A stretch of 5,711 nt of DNA from Propionibacteriaceae bacterium. Lineage in GTDB: Bacteria > Actinomycetota > Actinomycetes > Propionibacteriales > Propionibacteriaceae. Of this stretch, positions 1-5,509 are shown piece by piece. How positions within the stretch are numbered: the stretch's first letter is position 1; each line of letters opens with the position of its first letter. Where the stretch lies: the NCBI GenBank assembly GCA_003451975.1, contig DMIX01000313.1:1-5711 (forward strand), written 5' to 3'. The notes under the pieces are model-generated. The model was not told the origin of the DNA and did no database searches. It saw only the letters and a program-made list of their open reading frames with translations. The translations under genes and the position numbers were made by a program.

Positions 1-814
1 TCTCGGAGTACCCCTGGTCCTCCGCATCGGACGCAGCGTCCAACTCACCGAAGCCGGGCAGGTCGTGGCGCGCCATTCCGGGACGATTCTGGCAGCCTTG
101 GCCGCCGCCGATTCCGAACTCGGCCAGGTGGCTGATCGCACCACCGGCACCGTACGCATGGCGGGCTTCCCCATCGCCTCCTCGACCATCGTGCCCGCGC
201 TCATGGCACGGCTGGCGGCGGACTACCCCGGGCTGAAACTGCACTACACCGAAGCCGAGCCCCCCGAAGCACTGGCGCTACTGAGCCACGGCAGCATCGA
301 CATCGCACTCACCTTCAGCTACCCCGGCGACCCGTCCGACCCCCACAGTGACCTGGCCGGCGTGGCACTGACCGAGCTATTCGCCGACCCGATGCGGTTG
401 GTGCTGCCCGCGGGTCACCCGCACAGCACCGAGGGCACTCTCGACCTCGCCGATTTCCACACCGAGAAGTGGATCGCAGGCTGTCCACTGTGCCGCGGGC
501 ATCTGCTGGCCGCCTGCGGCGCCCAAGGATTCAGTCCACGAATCACTCACGCCACGGACAACTCAGTGGCAGTGCTCGGTCTGGTTTCGGCCGGGGTCGG
601 GATCGCACTACAGCCGCAACTGGCATTGGAACGTCTCGACGTGCCCGACGGCACCTCGATTCACCCCGTGGCACCGGACAACGATCGACGCGTCCGCGCC
701 GCCTACCTGGCCGGCTCGGCGGCCGTGCCGGCCATCGACGCAACCCTGACCGCCCTGCAGACCGTGACCGCTGCCTGGCGGAATCAACCCAGCCAGCGGA
801 GCAAGGCGTCGTAA
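1..814 (+). CDS. LysR-family transcriptional regulator (5' end cut off by window)
   Basis: The frame is open from base 2 to the TAA at 812-814 and gives about 270 residues of a regulator that is normally near 300. The first visible residues (LGVPLVLRIGRSVQLTEAG) match the last part of the LysR winged helix-turn-helix, where 'R.GR.V.LT.AG' is the family signature. Most of the DNA-binding domain therefore lies upstream of the window, and the GTG at 65 is an internal valine, not the start. The rest is a LysR effector-binding domain: it opens with 'TGTVRMAGFPIASSTIVPAL' and contains the usual 'GSIDIALTF' and 'VLGLVSAGVGIALQP' segments. A CPLC pair (482-493) and a third Cys (515-517) sit in the second half of this domain; similar Cys motifs occur in other actinobacterial LysR proteins. 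The ligand and targets cannot be read from the sequence. The gene ends inside dapE on the opposite strand (31-bp overlap), so it does not have the divergent layout typical of a LysR gene and its target. Confidence 0.9.
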   Translation, partial: LGVPLVLRIGRSVQLTEAGQVVARHSGTILAALAAADSELGQVADRTTGTVRMAGFPIASSTIVPALMARLAADYPGLKLHYTEAEPPEALALLSHGSIDIALTFSYPGDPSDPHSDLAGVALTELFADPMRLVLPAGHPHSTEGTLDLADFHTEKWIAGCPLCRGHLLAACGAQGFSPRITHATDNSVAVLGLVSAGVGIALQPQLALERLDVPDGTSIHPVAPDNDRRVRAAYLAGSAAVPAIDATLTALQTVTAAWRNQPSQRSKAS

Positions 815-1839
815 CAGGTGAACAGATCTGCCCGCGGGCAATGCTCGTCGTCGGCGTGGGCCTTGCCCGGATCGCCGGGCCCGAAATTCACCGCAGGCGT
901 CCCCAGCGCGGCGAAGCGGGCGACATCGGTCCAGCCGTACTTGGCTCGCGGCTGGCCGCCCACGGCTGCCACGAACTCCTGGGCGATCGGCCGATCAAGC
1001 CCCGGACGCGCCGCCGGCGCAAAGTCGGTGAACTCCAGGTCCCAGCCGGCCATCACCTCCCGACAGTGGTCCTTGGCCGCAGCCTCATCACGATCGGGCG
1101 CGAAGCGGAAGTTGACCGTCACCTCACACTGGTCCGGGATCACATTTCCTGCAATACCACCCTTGATGCCGACGGCGTTGAGCCCCTCGCGGTAGACCAA
1201 ACCGTCGACGGTGACCTCCCGAGGCCGATAGGCGGCAAGCCGGTTCAGAATGTCGGCGGCATCGTGGATCGCGTTGCGACCCAGCCAGGCGCGCGCGGAG
1301 TGTGCGGCCACACCCGCTGCGGCGACGGTGAAGCGAAGCGTGCCCTGACAACCGCCCTCGATCATCGCCGAGGTCGGTTCCATGAGCACCGCGAAATCGG
1401 CGGCCAACCACTCGGGATGCTCGGCTGCGATCCGGTTGAGTGAGTTGAGTTCGGCGGCGACTTCCTCGTGATCGTAGAAGACCCAGGTGAGGTCACGGTT
1501 GGGGCGGGTCAGTGCGGCGGCAGCAGCCAGTTGCACGGCCACCCCGCCCTTCATGTCGGCTGCACCGCGTCCATAGATGAGGTCGCCGTCCTCCCAGGAC
1601 GGCAGATTGCCCGCGATGGGGACCGTGTCCAGATGCCCAGCGATCAGCACCCGCTCGCGGCGACCTTGATCGGTACGCCCGATCACCGTGTCGCCGTCGC
1701 GGATGACGCTCAGGTGCGGCAGGGCGCGGAGCGCGTCCTCCACCAGATCGGCCAACGGGCCTTCGTCACCACTGACTGACTCGACGTCCAGCAGTTGCCG
1801 AAAGAGCACGACCAGATCGCCGTCCAGGTTCAAACCCAT
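784..1839 (-). CDS. dapE: Succinyl-diaminopimelate desuccinylase DapE
   Basis: This M20-family zinc peptidase homologue hydrolyses N-succinyl-LL-2,6-diaminopimelate to LL-diaminopimelate and succinate in the cytoplasm, the last succinylase-branch step before DapF. With the ATG at 1837-1839 the protein is 351 residues, close to the M. tuberculosis enzyme (about 354). The metal and catalytic motifs are all present: HLDTVP (H69, D71), GAADMKGG (bridging D95), DHEEV (catalytic E125, metal ligand E126), MEPTS (E154) and the C-terminal AHADDEH (H328). The dimerisation (lid) domain is inserted at about residues 170-290. GTG codons at 1848, 1860 and 1905 extend the frame. I prefer the ATG because the homology starts there and because a TACAGT -10 box lies just upstream, overlapping the longer versions. 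dapE is divergent from dapD, and its last 31 bp overlap the LysR gene tail to tail. Nothing suggests degradation. Confidence 0.94.
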   Translation of the reverse strand: MGLNLDGDLVVLFRQLLDVESVSGDEGPLADLVEDALRALPHLSVIRDGDTVIGRTDQGRRERVLIAGHLDTVPIAGNLPSWEDGDLIYGRGAADMKGGVAVQLAAAAALTRPNRDLTWVFYDHEEVAAELNSLNRIAAEHPEWLAADFAVLMEPTSAMIEGGCQGTLRFTVAAAGVAAHSARAWLGRNAIHDAADILNRLAAYRPREVTVDGLVYREGLNAVGIKGGIAGNVIPDQCEVTVNFRFAPDRDEAAAKDHCREVMAGWDLEFTDFAPAARPGLDRPIAQEFVAAVGGQPRAKYGWTDVARFAALGTPAVNFGPGDPGKAHADDEHCPRADLFTCYDALLRWLG

Positions 1840-1846
1840 GGCGCTC

Positions 1847-1852
1847 ACTGTA
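1847..1852 (-). promoter_or_regulatory. Candidate -10 box for dapE (leaderless)
   Basis: On the minus strand the hexamer TACAGT fits the mycobacterial TANNNT -10 consensus. Its last base is 7-8 nt before the A of the dapE ATG at 1839, so transcription would begin at 1839 or 1840, giving a leaderless or nearly leaderless mRNA. No Shine-Dalgarno sequence lies at normal spacing before this ATG, which fits. No convincing -35 box is seen, but mycobacterial promoters often lack one. This is inferred from position and motif only. Confidence 0.45.
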
Positions 1853-1892
1853 CTGTTCACCGCCCCACCGGGGGCTTCACCCGGCTTAGCCA

Positions 1893-1918
1893 CTGGTGCG
1901 GGCACTCGGGTGCGCCAG
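1893..1918. repeat. Imperfect dyad in the dapE/dapD intergenic region
   Basis: CTGGTGC (1893-1899) and GCGCCAG (1912-1918) form an inverted repeat with 6 of 7 positions complementary around a 12-nt spacer. The same stretch holds a direct repeat of GGTGCG (1895-1900 and 1909-1914). It lies between the two divergent -10 boxes, where an operator for both genes would be expected. No known binding site is recognised, and GC-rich DNA yields such dyads by chance fairly often. Confidence 0.2.
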
Positions 1919-1949
1919 AGGAGGCACCGATCGCGCTGGAACAGACCAG

Positions 1950-1955
1950 TAGGCT
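1950..1955 (+). promoter_or_regulatory. Candidate -10 box for dapD (leaderless)
   Basis: TAGGCT matches TANNNT, and its last base is at -7 if transcription starts at the A of the dapD ATG (1962). There is no Shine-Dalgarno sequence just before the ATG. The TAG of the hexamer is itself an in-frame stop codon for dapD, with no possible start codon between it and the ATG, so the start at 1962 is fixed. Together these make a leaderless transcript the simplest reading. A -35 box is not evident. Confidence 0.55.
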
Positions 1956-1961
1956 GGCCGC

Positions 1962-2888
1962 ATGACCCGATCCGCGCACGGCTGGGGCTTGGCCACTGTT
2001 CACGAATCCGGCCTCGTCCTCGACACCTGGTTTCCCTCCCCCGCCCTCGGCGAAAGCCTCGGCGCCGAAGCGCCCGCCGAGCTCACCGCTCTGGTGGGCG
2101 CTGACCCGGTGCGCGGCGTGCGTACCGAGTTGCAGTTCGTCGAGATCGATCTGGACGCTGCCCCGGCGAACGTTGCGGACGCCTACCTGCGGCTGCATCT
2201 ACTGAGTTGGCGACTGTGCGCACCGCGCAGCATTGACCTGACCGGCATCTTCGGAGTGCTGAACAATGTGGTGTGGACCTCGGTGGGCCCGTGTGCGGTG
2301 GACGGCTTCGAACAGACCCGGCTGCGGCTGCGGGCAGCCCACGGCCAGGTCACCGTCCATGCCATCGACAAGTTTCCTCGCATGGTCGACTACGTGGCGC
2401 CCAGCGGGGTGCGCATCGGTGACGCCGACCGGGTGCGGCTGGGGGCGCACCTGGCCGAGGGCACCACGGTGATGCATGAGGGCTTCGTGAACTTCAACGC
2501 CGGAACCCTGGGCACCTCGATGGTCGAGGGGCGGATCTCAGCCGGTGTGGTGGTCGGCAATGGCACCGACATCGGCGGGGGCGCCTCCATCATGGGCACG
2601 CTCTCCGGAGGCGGCTCGGAGCAGATCACCATCGGTGAGCGCTGCCTGCTGGGCGCCGAATCCGGGGTGGGGATCTCGCTCGGCGACGACTGTGTGGTTG
2701 AAGCCGGGCTGTATTTGACGGCCGGCACCAAGGTGACCTTGCCCGGCGGTGCCGTCGCTAAAGCCGCCCAGCTCAGCGGCCAAAGCAGCCTGCTGTTCCT
2801 GCGGCACTCCATCAGTGGCGCCGTGATGGCGCAAACCCGCGGCGAGAAGGCCGGTGTGGAGTTGAACGCCGCCTTGCACGCCAACTGA
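1962..2888 (+). CDS. dapD: 2,3,4,5-tetrahydropyridine-2,6-dicarboxylate N-succinyltransferase DapD
   Basis: DapD transfers succinyl from succinyl-CoA to tetrahydrodipicolinate, committing it to the succinylase branch of diaminopimelate/lysine synthesis. The 308-residue protein is of the actinobacterial type (M. tuberculosis DapD is about 317). The N-terminal domain (about 1-145) ends with the conserved [15 protein letters not shown] segment (here [12 protein letters not shown]). It is followed by a left-handed beta-helix of hexapeptide repeats (about 150-265: '[19 protein letters not shown]', '[17 protein letters not shown]', '[19 protein letters not shown]') and a C-terminal segment ending LHAN, as in the mycobacterial enzyme. 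E189 in [10 protein letters not shown] corresponds to the catalytic Glu199 of the M. tuberculosis enzyme, by remembered alignment. Beta-helix acyltransferases of this kind act as trimers. The start is fixed by an in-frame TAG 12 bases upstream. The gene probably shares its transcript with the next gene, 7 bp downstream. Confidence 0.96.
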   Translation: MTRSAHGWGLATVHESGLVLDTWFPSPALGESLGAEAPAELTALVGADPVRGVRTELQFVEIDLDAAPANVADAYLRLHLLSWRLCAPRSIDLTGIFGVLNNVVWTSVGPCAVDGFEQTRLRLRAAHGQVTVHAIDKFPRMVDYVAPSGVRIGDADRVRLGAHLAEGTTVMHEGFVNFNAGTLGTSMVEGRISAGVVVGNGTDIGGGASIMGTLSGGGSEQITIGERCLLGAESGVGISLGDDCVVEAGLYLTAGTKVTLPGGAVAKAAQLSGQSSLLFLRHSISGAVMAQTRGEKAGVELNAALHAN

Positions 2889-2890
2889 GG
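2887..2890 (+). promoter_or_regulatory. Ribosome binding site GAGG overlapping the dapD stop codon
   Basis: GAGG begins within the TGA stop of dapD and lies 5 nt before the GTG at 2896. This supports that GTG as the start of the next gene and suggests the two are translationally coupled. The bases also form the palindrome GAGGCCTC (2887-2894), which has no loop and so is unlikely to fold on its own. Confidence 0.6.
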
Positions 2891-2895
2891 CCTCG

Positions 2896-3744
2896 GTGAC
2901 AACCGTCCGCGCACTGTGGTGGTCGTTGGCAGCTATCGCGGTGGCGATAGCGGTCTTCGTGGGCGCCACGTCACTGTGGAGTAGCTTCCAGCATGAACCG
3001 CTGCCCTTGGCGGATCGCTGCACGGCCACGGTGAACGGCAATACCGCCACCATCGATCCGGAGCAGGCTCGCAATGCCGCGATCATCGCAGGGGTATCAA
3101 TCAAGCGCGGTCTCAAGCCGCGGGCGGCCAGCATCGCACTGACCACGGCCTTTCAGGAATCCGACATTCGCAATCTCGACTACGGTCACTCCGATTCGCT
3201 CGGGCTGTTCCAGCAGCGCCCCTCCCAGGGATGGGGCACACCGGAGCAGGTGATGGACCCGTGGTACTCCTCGACCGCCTTCTACAAGGCGCTGGTCAAA
3301 GTGAAGAAGTGGGACACCCGTGACCTCAATGATGTCGCCCAGGCCGTCCAGCGCAGCGCCTATCCGGAGGCCTATCGCAAGCACGTCGACCGGGCTCGGA
3401 CGCTGGCCAGTTCGCTGACCGGAGAGACACCGGCTTCGTTCAGTTGCGTGATCAACGATCCGGCCGCCGCAGATCCAGAGGGCATGAAGAGTTTCCTCAC
3501 CAAGACACTAGGTAAGAAGATCACCGTGGCCTCGACTCCTGACGGGCTGGTGGTCGCCACGAAGAACCCCCAGGATGCCTGGGCGGTTGCGCATCAAGCC
3601 ATCGCGGTGAGTGGCGAATACGGGCTCAGTTCGGTGCGAGTCGGCGACGCCACCTGGACCTTGTCGACCTACCAGCTCGCAACCTGGAGTTCGGCAGCAC
3701 CGTCGTCGGCGACCGAGGTGCAACTCAGTTTCGCCGCGCGCTGA
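2896..3744 (+). CDS. Membrane-anchored secreted protein with a lysozyme/transglycosylase-like core
   Basis: The 282-residue protein begins with a single hydrophobic helix (about 7-27), probably a signal anchor placing the rest outside the membrane. Residues about 54-175 resemble an actinobacterial family that databases often label 'heavy metal transporter', but I see no metal-transport features: there is one membrane helix and no CxxC or His-rich motif. Instead 'ALTTAFQESDIRNLDYG', 'SLGLFQQRPSQGWGT' and 'VQRSAYPEAY' follow the order of soluble lytic transglycosylase/goose-lysozyme domains: a Glu after a helix (E88), then a Gly-Leu-x-Gln segment, then a Tyr-containing helix. E88 is the candidate catalytic residue. 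C42 and C184 could form a disulfide. The C-terminal part (about 190-282) is unassigned. The start is GTG with a GAGG ribosome site 5 nt upstream. The gene lies 7 bp after dapD, probably in the same operon. A peptidoglycan-binding or -cleaving role is inference from motif order. Confidence 0.75.
   Translation: MTTVRALWWSLAAIAVAIAVFVGATSLWSSFQHEPLPLADRCTATVNGNTATIDPEQARNAAIIAGVSIKRGLKPRAASIALTTAFQESDIRNLDYGHSDSLGLFQQRPSQGWGTPEQVMDPWYSSTAFYKALVKVKKWDTRDLNDVAQAVQRSAYPEAYRKHVDRARTLASSLTGETPASFSCVINDPAAADPEGMKSFLTKTLGKKITVASTPDGLVVATKNPQDAWAVAHQAIAVSGEYGLSSVRVGDATWTLSTYQLATWSSAAPSSATEVQLSFAAR
2932..2951 (+). repeat. Perfect 8-bp hairpin near the start of the lysozyme-like gene
   Basis: GCTATCGC (2932-2939) and GCGATAGC (2944-2951) are exact reverse complements around a 4-nt loop (GGTG). 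The element starts 36 nt after the GTG start and encodes part of the membrane helix, where the repeated Ala-Ile-Ala-Val residues could by themselves favour such symmetry. No T-run follows, so it is not a classical terminator. Confidence 0.5.
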
Positions 3745-3753
3745 CCGGTTCGG

Positions 3754-4356
3754 CTACGAAGCAGCGATCGAGCCAGTGAAGCGCCGGCGATGCCGGGCGA
3801 TCAGGATGGCCGGGATCGCGTAGGCGGTAGCGACCAAGGCCAGTCCGGCCACCGCGGTGGCGAGCACGAGCGTGGCGAGCGACGGCGTGACGGTCAAGCC
3901 GAGCATTCCTCGAACCTCGTCGGCTATCCACGGTTCACGGAAAGCCAGCCAGGCCGTTGCTGCGCAGGCTGCCAGCATCAGTGCCGCCGATCCGATAGCG
4001 CTCCAACGGGCCTGTCCGGATTCGGCGCTGCCGCCGGCCGCGGTCTGAACAGCCACATAGCCCCATCCCAAGCTCACCAACAGAACCGGGATCGGCAGCC
4101 CCATGAAGAAGCCGTAGATCATGACGGCGTAGAAGGCGGCGATGGCGGCCTGAATCGGCACCGACAGGCTGTACAGGCGATCCAGCCGGTTGCGGAGCAG
4201 CGTTGCGTCCGCGATCAGCCCGACTACCAGGCCGGTCGGGGCCAGAATCGCGACCAGATCGACCGCACCGACAAGGTAGGGGATCCACCAACCGACCAGA
4301 AACAAACTCACCGGGGTGATCGCCCCCAACACCACCCGTGACACCCAGCGCCGCAT
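3754..4356 (-). CDS. Hypothetical six-helix integral membrane protein
   Basis: I do not recognise this 200-residue protein. It is strongly hydrophobic, with segments at about 8-26, 31-50, 66-84, 88-106, 118-138 and 158-187, suggesting six membrane spans. It has a positive N-terminus (MRRW) and a basic C-terminal end (ARHRRRF), so both ends are probably cytoplasmic. A charged loop between helices 2 and 3 (LLRNRLDR) and a short acidic loop near 140-150 break up the hydrophobic segments. No transporter, enzyme or channel signature is visible. The ATG at 4354-4356 is supported by AAAGGAG about 6 nt upstream. It follows dapC by 40 bp on the same strand, so it may be the last gene of the fdxC-dapC transcript, or use the nearby TATCCT as its own -10 box. 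Its stop is 9 bp from that of the converging lysozyme-like gene. Confidence 0.8.
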   Translation of the reverse strand: MRRWVSRVVLGAITPVSLFLVGWWIPYLVGAVDLVAILAPTGLVVGLIADATLLRNRLDRLYSLSVPIQAAIAAFYAVMIYGFFMGLPIPVLLVSLGWGYVAVQTAAGGSAESGQARWSAIGSAALMLAACAATAWLAFREPWIADEVRGMLGLTVTPSLATLVLATAVAGLALVATAYAIPAILIARHRRRFTGSIAAS

Positions 4357-4357
4357 G

Positions 4358-4376
4358 GACGACTCCTTTCGTCGTC
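4358..4376 (-). promoter_or_regulatory. Hairpin carrying the Shine-Dalgarno sequence in its loop, upstream of the membrane-protein gene
   Basis: Read on the minus strand, GACGAC and GTCGTC flank a 7-nt loop GAAAGGA, which with the next G makes a strong ribosome binding site. The arms are exact complements, and the element ends one base before the ATG. If it folds, the ribosome site is displayed in the loop while the 3' arm abuts the start codon. The stem is short, so the effect is uncertain. Confidence 0.45.
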
Positions 4377-4379
4377 TCC

Positions 4380-4385
4380 AGGATA
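4380..4385 (-). promoter_or_regulatory. Possible -10 box before the membrane-protein gene
   Basis: TATCCT on the minus strand matches TANNNT and would start a transcript near 4373, about 17 nt before the ATG. A TTGACC exists further upstream (4415-4420), but its 29-nt spacing is too long for a -35 box. A start at 4373 would also remove part of the 5' arm of the hairpin at 4358-4376, so the two readings compete. Weak support only. Confidence 0.25.
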
Positions 4386-4396
4386 GGTACCCGGAA

Positions 4397-5509
4397 TCAG
4401 CGGCCCGGATGCGCGGTCAACCGGGCAGCCGCTGACTCGATCAGGTCATCGGTCGCGGTCAGGGCCACACGGACGAAGCGTCCCGCGGCGGGACCGTAGA
4501 AGTCACCGGGCGCCACCAGGATGCCCAGACCGGCGAGGTGGTCGACGCTGGCGCGGCAGTCCTCGTCGCGAGTGCACCACAGGTAGAGAGACCCCTCGGA
4601 GTGTTCGATGCGATAGCCGGCCGATTCCAGTGCGGGACCCAGCAGTTCACGTCGGGCGAGGTAGCGGCGGCGTTGCTCGGCGACATGATCGTCGTCGTTC
4701 AGAGCGGCGGCCATGGCCGCCTGGATCGGGGTGGGGAGCATCTCACCGGAGTGCTTGCGCACTTCGAGCAGGGGCGCGATCAGAGCGGCGTCACCGGCGA
4801 CGAATCCGGCGCGATAGCCGGCCATGTTTGATCGCTTCGACAGCGAGTGGACCGCCAGCAACCCGTCGAGGGAGCCGTCGTTGACCCGCGGATCGAGAAT
4901 CGAAACCGGCCCGGCGTCCCAGCCGAACTCGCCGTAGCACTCGTCGCTGGCCAGCACGGCACCGGCCGCGCGCGCGGCCACCACCCAGGCACGGGTTTCG
5001 GCCACCGACAGGATGCGTCCGTGCGGGTTGGCCGGAGAGTTGATCCAGATCAGGGATGGTTTGAGATCGGCGATCTGGGCGGGGTCGTCCTGGGGCACCG
5101 GGCGTGCGCCGCACAGCCGGGCGCCCACGTCATAGGTGGGATAGGCGGTGGTGGGTATGACCACCACGTCGGTGGGGCCGAGCCCGAGTTGGAAACCCAG
5201 CAGCGCGACCAGTTCCTTGGTGCCGATAACCGGCAGCACATTGGTGTCGGTCAAGGGCACCGCCGACCACCGACGTTGCAGGTAGTCGATGATGGCAATG
5301 CGCAACTGTGGCGTGCCCCACGTCGTGGGGTAGCCGGGCGCATCAGCGTGCGCGACCAGCGCCTCGCGAATCACCCGAGGGGTCGAATCGACAGGCGTGC
5401 CGACAGAGAGGTCGACGAGGCCGTCAGGGTGGGCTGAGGCCCGTTGCCGGGCCTCAGCCAAAGAATCCCAGGGGAAGTCGGGCAGGCTGGCAGCCAGCCC
5501 GCCGATCAT
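4397..5509 (-). CDS. dapC: N-succinyldiaminopimelate aminotransferase DapC
   Basis: DapC is a pyridoxal-phosphate enzyme that converts N-succinyl-2-amino-6-ketopimelate to N-succinyl-LL-diaminopimelate with glutamate as amino donor, the step between DapD and DapE. The 370-residue protein is a class I/II (fold-type I) aminotransferase. The conserved N-terminal block VDLSVGTPVD is at 32-41, followed by VIGTKEL (94-100), NSPANPHG (N161, cofactor ring), SDECYGE (D189 and Y192, cofactor contacts), HSLSKRSNMAGYRAGF with Schiff-base K225, and RFVRVAL with carboxylate-binding R347. It resembles M. tuberculosis Rv1178 over the whole length, by memory. The ATG at 5507-5509 overlaps the fdxC stop (ATGA). 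The only ribosome-site-like bases, AAGGA, touch the ATG directly, so translation probably depends on coupling to fdxC. Other aminotransferase specificities cannot be excluded from sequence alone, but dapD and dapE nearby support DapC. Confidence 0.92.
   Translation of the reverse strand: MIGGLAASLPDFPWDSLAEARQRASAHPDGLVDLSVGTPVDSTPRVIREALVAHADAPGYPTTWGTPQLRIAIIDYLQRRWSAVPLTDTNVLPVIGTKELVALLGFQLGLGPTDVVVIPTTAYPTYDVGARLCGARPVPQDDPAQIADLKPSLIWINSPANPHGRILSVAETRAWVVAARAAGAVLASDECYGEFGWDAGPVSILDPRVNDGSLDGLLAVHSLSKRSNMAGYRAGFVAGDAALIAPLLEVRKHSGEMLPTPIQAAMAAALNDDDHVAEQRRRYLARRELLGPALESAGYRIEHSEGSLYLWCTRDEDCRASVDHLAGLGILVAPGDFYGPAAGRFVRVALTATDDLIESAAARLTAHPGR
4964..4979. repeat. 16-bp perfect GC-only palindrome inside dapC
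   Basis: GGCCGCGCGCGCGGCC is fully self-complementary and has an alternating CG core (4967-4974), a sequence type able to adopt Z-DNA. It encodes VAARAAG in dapC. With only G and C in an Ala/Arg-rich stretch, codon bias is the likely cause. Confidence 0.4.
5432..5459 (-). repeat. Perfect 12-bp hairpin with a GCAA tetraloop inside the 5' end of dapC
   Basis: On the minus (dapC mRNA) strand, GGCTGAGGCCCG and CGGGCCTCAGCC are exact complements around a GCAA loop, which is a GNRA tetraloop, closed by a G-C pair. It begins 50 nt after the dapC ATG and encodes LAEARQRASA. No T-run follows; CACCCTGACGGC comes next, so it is not a classical terminator. Comparison with the remembered M. tuberculosis protein shows no insertion here, so the hairpin arises within normal coding sequence. 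It could act as an attenuator, an mRNA processing or stability element, or a translational pause site. Confidence 0.7.

Noticed and set aside
469..1443. Long open frame on the plus strand, about 324 codons, across the LysR end and dapE
   Set aside because: It is Arg/Pro-rich, antisense to the well-supported dapE over most of its length, and has no recognisable domain. Long spurious frames are expected in high-GC coding DNA.
1840..1905. N-terminal extension of DapE from a GTG at 1905
   Set aside because: The extra residues (MPAPVAKPGEAPGG...) are not part of the family, the extension covers the likely -10 box, and homology starts at the ATG at 1839.
1917..1924. AGAGGAGG, a strong Shine-Dalgarno-like sequence upstream of dapD
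   Set aside because: It is about 37 nt before the dapD ATG, too far to serve it. In-frame extension of dapD is blocked by TAG at 1950, and no plausible small ORF starts at proper spacing after it.
3741..3790. Search for a bidirectional terminator between the lysozyme-like and membrane-protein genes
   Set aside because: The gap is 9 bp, and the nearby GC-rich symmetry (CCGGC-GAT-GCCGG) has only 5 bp and no T-run.
4847..5437. Plus-strand open frame of about 196 codons opposite dapC
   Set aside because: It is a shadow of dapC codon use, with low-complexity Gly/Arg/Val composition and no ribosome site or family resemblance.
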